Positions 5,158-8,858 of a DNA stretch of 8,858 nt are shown here, one piece after another. The notes beneath the pieces were generated by a model, which saw only the letters and a program-made list of their open reading frames with translations, did not search any database and was not told the origin of the DNA. The translations under genes and the position numbers were made by a program. The stretch lies in contig NZ_JBLWFS010000052.1 in the NCBI RefSeq assembly GCF_048323755.1, forward strand, positions 1 to 8,858, given 5' to 3'. The stretch is from Alkalihalobacterium sp048323755. GTDB lineage: Bacteria > Bacillota > Bacilli > Bacillales > Bacillaceae_F. Position 1 is the first letter of the stretch; every line of letters begins with the position of its first letter.

Positions 5158-5183
5158 ACAAAATTGTTGTCACAGTTTTGTGA
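5158..5183 (+). promoter_or_regulatory. Leader inverted repeats upstream of the MurE-like gene
   Basis: Two overlapping inverted repeats begin directly after the -10 box. One is acaaaattg (5158-5166) with cagttttgt (5173-5181), 9 bp with one G-U. The other is tcaca-N4-tgtga (5170-5183). Either an operator or an RNA hairpin is possible. No U tract follows, so it is not a terminator. Confidence 0.35.
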
Positions 5184-5209
5184 TTTTCTTGTAAGGAGTC
5201 AAATGGTCC

Positions 5210-6667
5210 ATGAAGTTAAGTTCTTTATTACAATTGATCGAAAGTGATCTTTTGACAGATAACATACCAGACATCTCAATTAGTGGTATCCATTTTCATT
5301 CTAAAAAAATTCAACAAAACTTTGTTTTTGTTGCTATTTCAGGGTATGAAACAGATGGTCATGAATACATTGAAGATGCAATAAAAGCTGGTGCCGCAGC
5401 TATTATTGGCGAGAAAGAGAAAAGAGAACTCAGTGTTCCTTATATCCGTGTCAAAAATAGTCGCAACCTTCTCCCCATTTTAGCTCAGCGCTTTTTTGAT
5501 ACAGGTACTAAAAAACATACCATTATCGGGATCACGGGAACGAATGGAAAAACAACGACTTCTTATATGCTACGACACATATTAGAGAGCGCGGGAATTC
5601 GCTGTTCATTAATTGGTACGGTTAACAATATTATAAATGATGAGCTGTTGCCACCATCAAATACAACGCCAGATCCTATTACACTTCATGAACTTATGTA
5701 TAAGAGTGAGGATGAAGTGATAATACTCGAAGTTTCATCTCATGGAATTGATCAGGGGCGTGTGAATGGTATCCCATTTGATTATGTTCTTTTTACAAAT
5801 TTATCGCATGATCACTTGGATTATCATGGGACGATTTATAAATATTTTGAAGTGAAAGCTCAGCTTTTTAATCAATTAACTCATGAAGGCGAAGCAATTG
5901 TTAGCAACTATTGTGATTGGAGCAGAAGGTTAATCGACCGTTTAGCTAATGCTCAAAAAAATGTATTTTCTGTTGGGCATCAAGAGTCAGATCATATGAA
6001 TTTAAACAATGTCAATGTGGAATTTTCAACGGAATTCGATCTTAAGCAAGCAGAACAGCAACATAAAGTGACCTTACCTTTAAATGGTCTACATAATGCT
6101 CAAAATGCATCTTTATCTTTTTTTACAGCTCGGAGACTGGGCATACCTGCAGATCAAGCCGTTCAAGCGCTCAACTCTTTTCCAGGAGTTCCTGGAAGGT
6201 TTGAAACTTATACTCACCCTAGTGGAGCGACTTGTGTTGTTGATTATGCACATACACCAGATGGGTTGAGTCATTGTTTTCAGACGTTAAAAAAACAAGG
6301 AGCTAAACGAATATTTCACATTTTTGGTTTTCGCGGCAATGGTGATCCTTCAAAACGAAAAGAAATGATTAATATTTCGTCAACCTTTAGCGATCAATAT
6401 ATTTTAACACTAGATGATCTCAAGGGTATGGATGCTAAAGAGATGGTCAATGAGCTTCATCGTTTACAAGATATGTACGGTAATAAAAAAGGCACCATCA
6501 TAGAAGATCGTACCGTTGCGATTCAATCTATAATTCAACAAACACAAGAAGAAGATTGGATTTTAATTACTGGAAAAGGTCCTGAATCCTATAAACAAGC
6601 TTTTCATTATCCGACAAGTACAGATAAGGACACTATACTTTATAATATGGAAACCTATCGAGCCTAA
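5210..6667 (+). CDS. MurE-type Mur ligase paralogue, substrate uncertain
   Basis: This 485-residue, full-length three-domain Mur ligase probably joins an amino acid or similar amine to a carboxylate by an acyl-phosphate route using ATP. The N-terminal domain has DISISGIHFHSKK and FVAISG-DGH (21-51). The central domain has the P-loop GTNGKTTT 110-117, NTTPDP 151-156, EVSSHG 174-179, FTNLSHDHLDYHGT 195-208, the likely carbamylated Lys216 in EVKAQLF, and GLHNAQNA 293-300. The C-terminal domain has PGVPGRFE 325-332 and VDYAHTPDGL 344-353. Departures from housekeeping MurE: the specificity loop DNPR (diaminopimelate) or DNPA-type (lysine) reads DDLK at 402-405; the FGCGGDRDxGKR loop reads FGFRGNGDPSKR; GKGHE reads GKGPE. 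It stands alone, with no mur/dcw neighbours. A normal tripeptide ligase is therefore doubtful; a modified or stage-specific wall ligase is possible. The Shine-Dalgarno AAGGAG is 11 bases from the only in-frame start. Confidence 0.88.
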   Translation: MKLSSLLQLIESDLLTDNIPDISISGIHFHSKKIQQNFVFVAISGYETDGHEYIEDAIKAGAAAIIGEKEKRELSVPYIRVKNSRNLLPILAQRFFDTGTKKHTIIGITGTNGKTTTSYMLRHILESAGIRCSLIGTVNNIINDELLPPSNTTPDPITLHELMYKSEDEVIILEVSSHGIDQGRVNGIPFDYVLFTNLSHDHLDYHGTIYKYFEVKAQLFNQLTHEGEAIVSNYCDWSRRLIDRLANAQKNVFSVGHQESDHMNLNNVNVEFSTEFDLKQAEQQHKVTLPLNGLHNAQNASLSFFTARRLGIPADQAVQALNSFPGVPGRFETYTHPSGATCVVDYAHTPDGLSHCFQTLKKQGAKRIFHIFGFRGNGDPSKRKEMINISSTFSDQYILTLDDLKGMDAKEMVNELHRLQDMYGNKKGTIIEDRTVAIQSIIQQTQEEDWILITGKGPESYKQAFHYPTSTDKDTILYNMETYRA

Positions 6668-6686
6668 CTGCTCAATAGGTTTTTTT
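6652..6686 (+). terminator. Intrinsic terminator overlapping the end of the MurE-like gene
   Basis: Arms 6652-6663 and 6670-6681 pair over 12 positions with one mismatch around a 6-base loop, followed by a run of Ts to 6686. The left arm is coding sequence, and the stop codon (6665-6667) is in the loop, so the MurE-like gene ends its transcript here and the next gene needs its own promoter. Confidence 0.9.
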
Positions 6687-6748
6687 ATGTGTTGATATTG
6701 CTTATAAAAAAAGCTGGAATTTAATCTTAATAGCTTTGCTAGGTATGA

Positions 6749-6776
6749 ACCCAAATCTTCCAAATTTCATATACTA
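6749..6776 (+). promoter_or_regulatory. Candidate sigma K-type promoter of the WG-repeat gene
   Basis: AC at 6749-6750 (in gAACCC) is 17 bases from CATATACTA (6768-6776), matching the sigma-K pattern AC-N17-CATANNNTA. TATACT inside it could equally be a sigma-A -10, but its -35 (TGAACC, 18-base spacing) is weak. The leader would be about 24 bases. Confidence 0.35.
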
Positions 6777-6806
6777 TTGAAACTATAAGTTTGGAGAGAT
6801 TGTACT

Positions 6807-8636
6807 ATGCGAGAAGAGCACAATTCGATCGATTTGGTCCGTCACTTTTTATCTCATTCTACAAGTACAACAAAGCCCAGATTTTTTCGAAAAGAACTAG
6901 CGTTAGCTGAAGAACAAAGGAGAAAGTGTCGCCTTTATCCAGCTTCCGTTCATACAATAGACGGCATGAAATGGGGTTATATCAATTCCAGTGGTAATTT
7001 GAATATTCCTGCAAGGTATGACAGGGCGGATGATTTTCAAGAAAATGGTCTAGCTATTGTTACGGTTGGTGATAAAGCAGGAATTATCAATTGTTCTGGT
7101 CAATATGTTGTAGACCCTATATATAATTCAATCCTTCCTTTTACAGAAGGTCGAGCTATTGTCATTGACGCTGCTGGATTTAAAGTAATTGATGAAAAGG
7201 GTTCTGTGTTAACTTCAAAAGCCTACAATTTTATAGCTCCTTATGAAGAAGAGCGTGCTGTATTTTCTGATAGGTCAGCCAACGGTCAATACCTTTATGG
7301 CTATTTAGATCGAAGCGGCCAAGAAATAATCCCATTACAGTTTGAATACGCGAATGATTTTAAAGACGGGAAAGCGCTTGTGCGGTTAACTAATCGAAAT
7401 TATGCCCTGATCGACAAGAACGAGACTATCCTTAACACATATGCCTATCATAGCATGACTGAATTTAGAGAAGGACTTAGTTCTTTTAGAAAAACAGTAG
7501 ATGATTTGTACGGTTATGTAGATGAAAAAGGAAATATTGTTATTGAACCACAATTTTCAATAGCACTGCCATTTCAGGAAGGAAGGGCGGTCGTCAATAT
7601 TATTGATGGGATTCATAATGGGTACGGATTAATAAATAAACAAGGAGAATTTATCATTCCAGCCCAATACAACGATGTTTTACAATTGGGAGAGGATCGA
7701 GTAGCACTTGGAAAAGCGATTGTTGCTGACAAACCGTATATCGGTTCGATTTATGCCATTGCGACGAGTGACGGTCGCCGTTTAACTGATTTCGAATACG
7801 ATACAGTTTCCGTATTTAAAGAAGGTCTAAGCTCAGTCACACAAGATCGATATACGTTTTTTATTGATCGATCAGGAAATCGTGCAAAAAACTATCCTGT
7901 CGTTCAAGGTACAGGGATATTAACTCTAGAAAATGTTGTCATTAAAGCATTCGTTGATCAGAGGGTAATGTATTTTGATCGTTTAGGAAAGACGATATGG
8001 AAACCGAATACAATTATTCCTCTTCGGTCCCCTTATCGAGTGAGAGAAGAAAAGTTTAATCCAAATAAAGATTATCTTGTGTATTATCCACAAATTGAAG
8101 GGATGAAAAATAGAGCGAGGCAAAGTGAGATCAACCAATTATTAAAAGAAAAATCAAATGTAAAAGAAATCCCAAGTAATGTTCAACTCGATTACAGCTA
8201 TACGGGAGACTTTTCAATTGAGTTCTACCGTAAGAACTTACTCGTCGTAAAATTATCAGCGTACCACTATCCGTTTGGTGCCGCCCATGGTATGCCTAGT
8301 CAAGAATTCATTCATATTAATTTGCAAACAGGAGAACTATACGAATTAAAAGATTTATTTAAGCAAGGTGCAGATTATGTGTCGGTTTTAAGTGATATGA
8401 TTGGAAAGCAAATTGAGGAACAAGACCAAGAAGATTTTTCTTACTTTTTCCCTGAGGCATACAAAGGAATACAGGCAGACCAGCCTTTTTACATGACAGA
8501 AGAAGCCCTCGCAATTTACTTTCAACCATACGAAATTGCAGCGTTTGTCGCGGGATTTCCAACGTTTAAAATTCCTTATAATGACATCATTGAAATCATC
8601 GACACCGAAGGTTCTTTTTGGCGGGCGTTTAATTGA
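6807..8636 (+). CDS. WG-repeat protein with C-terminal DUF3298-like domain
   Basis: This 609-residue protein has a charged N-terminus (1-50) and then about eight or nine WG (KWG) repeats from about 55 to 355. Clear units start at KWGYINSSGN 55, AGIINCSGQ 91, YGYLDRSGQEIIP 164, YGYVDEKGNIVIEP 235 and YGLINKQGEFIIP 273. Each has the form YG-(Y/L)-(I/V/L)-(D/N)-xxG-xxxI-P, then a YD/F-EG/DG-A-V turn. The C-terminal part (about 420-597) resembles the DUF4163/DUF3298 pair: LLVVKLSAYHYPFGAAHGMP, FIHINLQTGELYELKDLF, and FYMTEEALAIYFQPYEIA followed by PYNDI. DUF3298 is also the lysozyme-sensing domain of the anti-sigma factor RsiV. Here there is no membrane segment or signal peptide, so export is not shown. 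ATG 6807 has GGAGAG eight bases upstream. It has its own promoter region and terminator. A binding or scaffold role is inferred; no enzyme motif is seen. Confidence 0.88.
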   Translation: MREEHNSIDLVRHFLSHSTSTTKPRFFRKELALAEEQRRKCRLYPASVHTIDGMKWGYINSSGNLNIPARYDRADDFQENGLAIVTVGDKAGIINCSGQYVVDPIYNSILPFTEGRAIVIDAAGFKVIDEKGSVLTSKAYNFIAPYEEERAVFSDRSANGQYLYGYLDRSGQEIIPLQFEYANDFKDGKALVRLTNRNYALIDKNETILNTYAYHSMTEFREGLSSFRKTVDDLYGYVDEKGNIVIEPQFSIALPFQEGRAVVNIIDGIHNGYGLINKQGEFIIPAQYNDVLQLGEDRVALGKAIVADKPYIGSIYAIATSDGRRLTDFEYDTVSVFKEGLSSVTQDRYTFFIDRSGNRAKNYPVVQGTGILTLENVVIKAFVDQRVMYFDRLGKTIWKPNTIIPLRSPYRVREEKFNPNKDYLVYYPQIEGMKNRARQSEINQLLKEKSNVKEIPSNVQLDYSYTGDFSIEFYRKNLLVVKLSAYHYPFGAAHGMPSQEFIHINLQTGELYELKDLFKQGADYVSVLSDMIGKQIEEQDQEDFSYFFPEAYKGIQADQPFYMTEEALAIYFQPYEIAAFVAGFPTFKIPYNDIIEIIDTEGSFWRAFN

Positions 8637-8710
8637 GATTTTGAAAAAGGCTAATCTTCATTATATAGATAAACTAATGATGAATGAGCAAATAGAATAA
8701 AAGAAGCTTT

Positions 8711-8739
8711 ATGCGATGACACCAGTCATCGTATTTTTT
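8711..8739 (+). terminator. Intrinsic terminator of the WG-repeat gene, target of the group II intron
   Basis: Arms atgcgatgac (8711-8720) and gtcatcgtat (8725-8734) form a 10-bp stem with one G-U pair and loop acca, followed by Ts to 8739. The intron begins at the very next base. Class C group II introns are known to insert just after intrinsic terminators. Confidence 0.9.
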
Positions 8740-8858
8740 GTTCGCCCAGCATGGGCGAACTCTAACGGGTGAAAGTCCCGAGTACGACCTTGTAGCGGTA
8801 AGTACATAGCCAAAAGCAAGGGTGTCCATGGTGACGTGGAATCTGAAGGAAGCTCGAG
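8740..8858 (+). mobile_element. Class C (IIC) group II intron, 5' part of domain I (cut by window edge)
   Basis: From 8740 the sequence follows the start of IIC introns such as that of Oceanobacillus iheyensis, as I remember it. The landmarks are GCCCAGCATGGGC (8744-8756), TCTAACGGGTGAAAGTCCCG (8761-8780), an arm pair GTAC...GTAC, the conserved GCAAGGGTGTCC (8816-8827), then GTGGAATCTGAAGGAAGC (8836-8853). These belong to domain I, the scaffold of the ribozyme. The rest of the ribozyme, the reverse transcriptase/maturase gene and the 3' splice site lie to the right. The 5' end reads GTTCG where group II introns usually have GTGYG. The element is a retroelement that moves by target-primed reverse transcription. 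Orientation is with the WG-repeat gene. Confidence 0.9.

Noticed and set aside
6084..6269. Plus-strand frame inside the MurE-like gene
   Set aside because: It is a shadow of an undisputed Mur ligase frame with no start signal of its own.
6563..6763. Minus-strand frame across the MurE-like gene terminator
   Set aside because: It reads through a strong terminator and the 3' end of the ligase, with no Shine-Dalgarno sequence or motif.
6652..6806. Riboswitch or T-box between the MurE-like and WG genes
   Set aside because: Only a terminator and about 120 AT-rich bases are present; there is no T-box sequence or conserved aptamer core that I can recognise.
8359..8562. Minus-strand frame inside the WG-repeat gene
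   Set aside because: It is antisense to the well-supported DUF3298-like region and has no start signal.

Overview
The window looks like the chromosome of a low-GC Gram-positive Bacillaceae, quite possibly an alkaliphilic or halotolerant relative. The reasons are strong AGGAGG-type ribosome binding sites, intrinsic terminators with long U tracts, a cre-type CcpA box, a YhcV-like CBS protein, an IS256-type insertion-sequence end, and a class C group II intron whose 5' part closely resembles the Oceanobacillus/Bacillus IIC introns. This rests on recognition by eye; no search was run.

Layout from left to right. Positions 1-126 are the end of an IS256-family element that runs off the left edge, with its transposase starting on the minus strand. 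After a gene-free stretch comes a minus-strand operon: an ExaC/AcoD-type aldehyde dehydrogenase, then a DUF779 protein. It has a cre site upstream and a strong terminator downstream. Next are a 68-residue cysteine-rich minus-strand gene of unknown function and a plus-strand cyclophilin-type lipoprotein, divergent from each other and separated by a duplicated 16-bp sequence. A two-gene minus-strand operon follows: a 98-residue DUF3055-like protein and a 43-residue zinc-ribbon-like protein with a TTG start. The coding sequence of the small protein contains what looks like the terminator of the convergent cyclophilin gene.

A YhcV-like double-CBS protein (minus) is followed by a stand-alone MurE-type Mur ligase (plus) whose specificity loop is degenerate. 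Then comes a 609-residue protein with WG repeats and a C-terminal DUF3298-like domain (plus). Right after its terminator, at 8740, a class C group II intron begins and runs off the right edge.

Functional links: the aldehyde dehydrogenase/DUF779 pair is a known association and probably detoxifies or uses acetaldehyde-like substrates under carbon-catabolite control. The MurE-like ligase, the lipoprotein isomerase and the WG/DUF3298 protein all point to the cell envelope, but each has its own transcription signals, so no single multi-gene system is demonstrated. Several minus-strand genes have better-supported starts downstream of the longest open frame, because the strong Shine-Dalgarno sequence lies between the two candidates. 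Sporulation-type promoter matches precede the CBS gene (sigma G-like) and the WG gene (sigma K-like); these are tentative.
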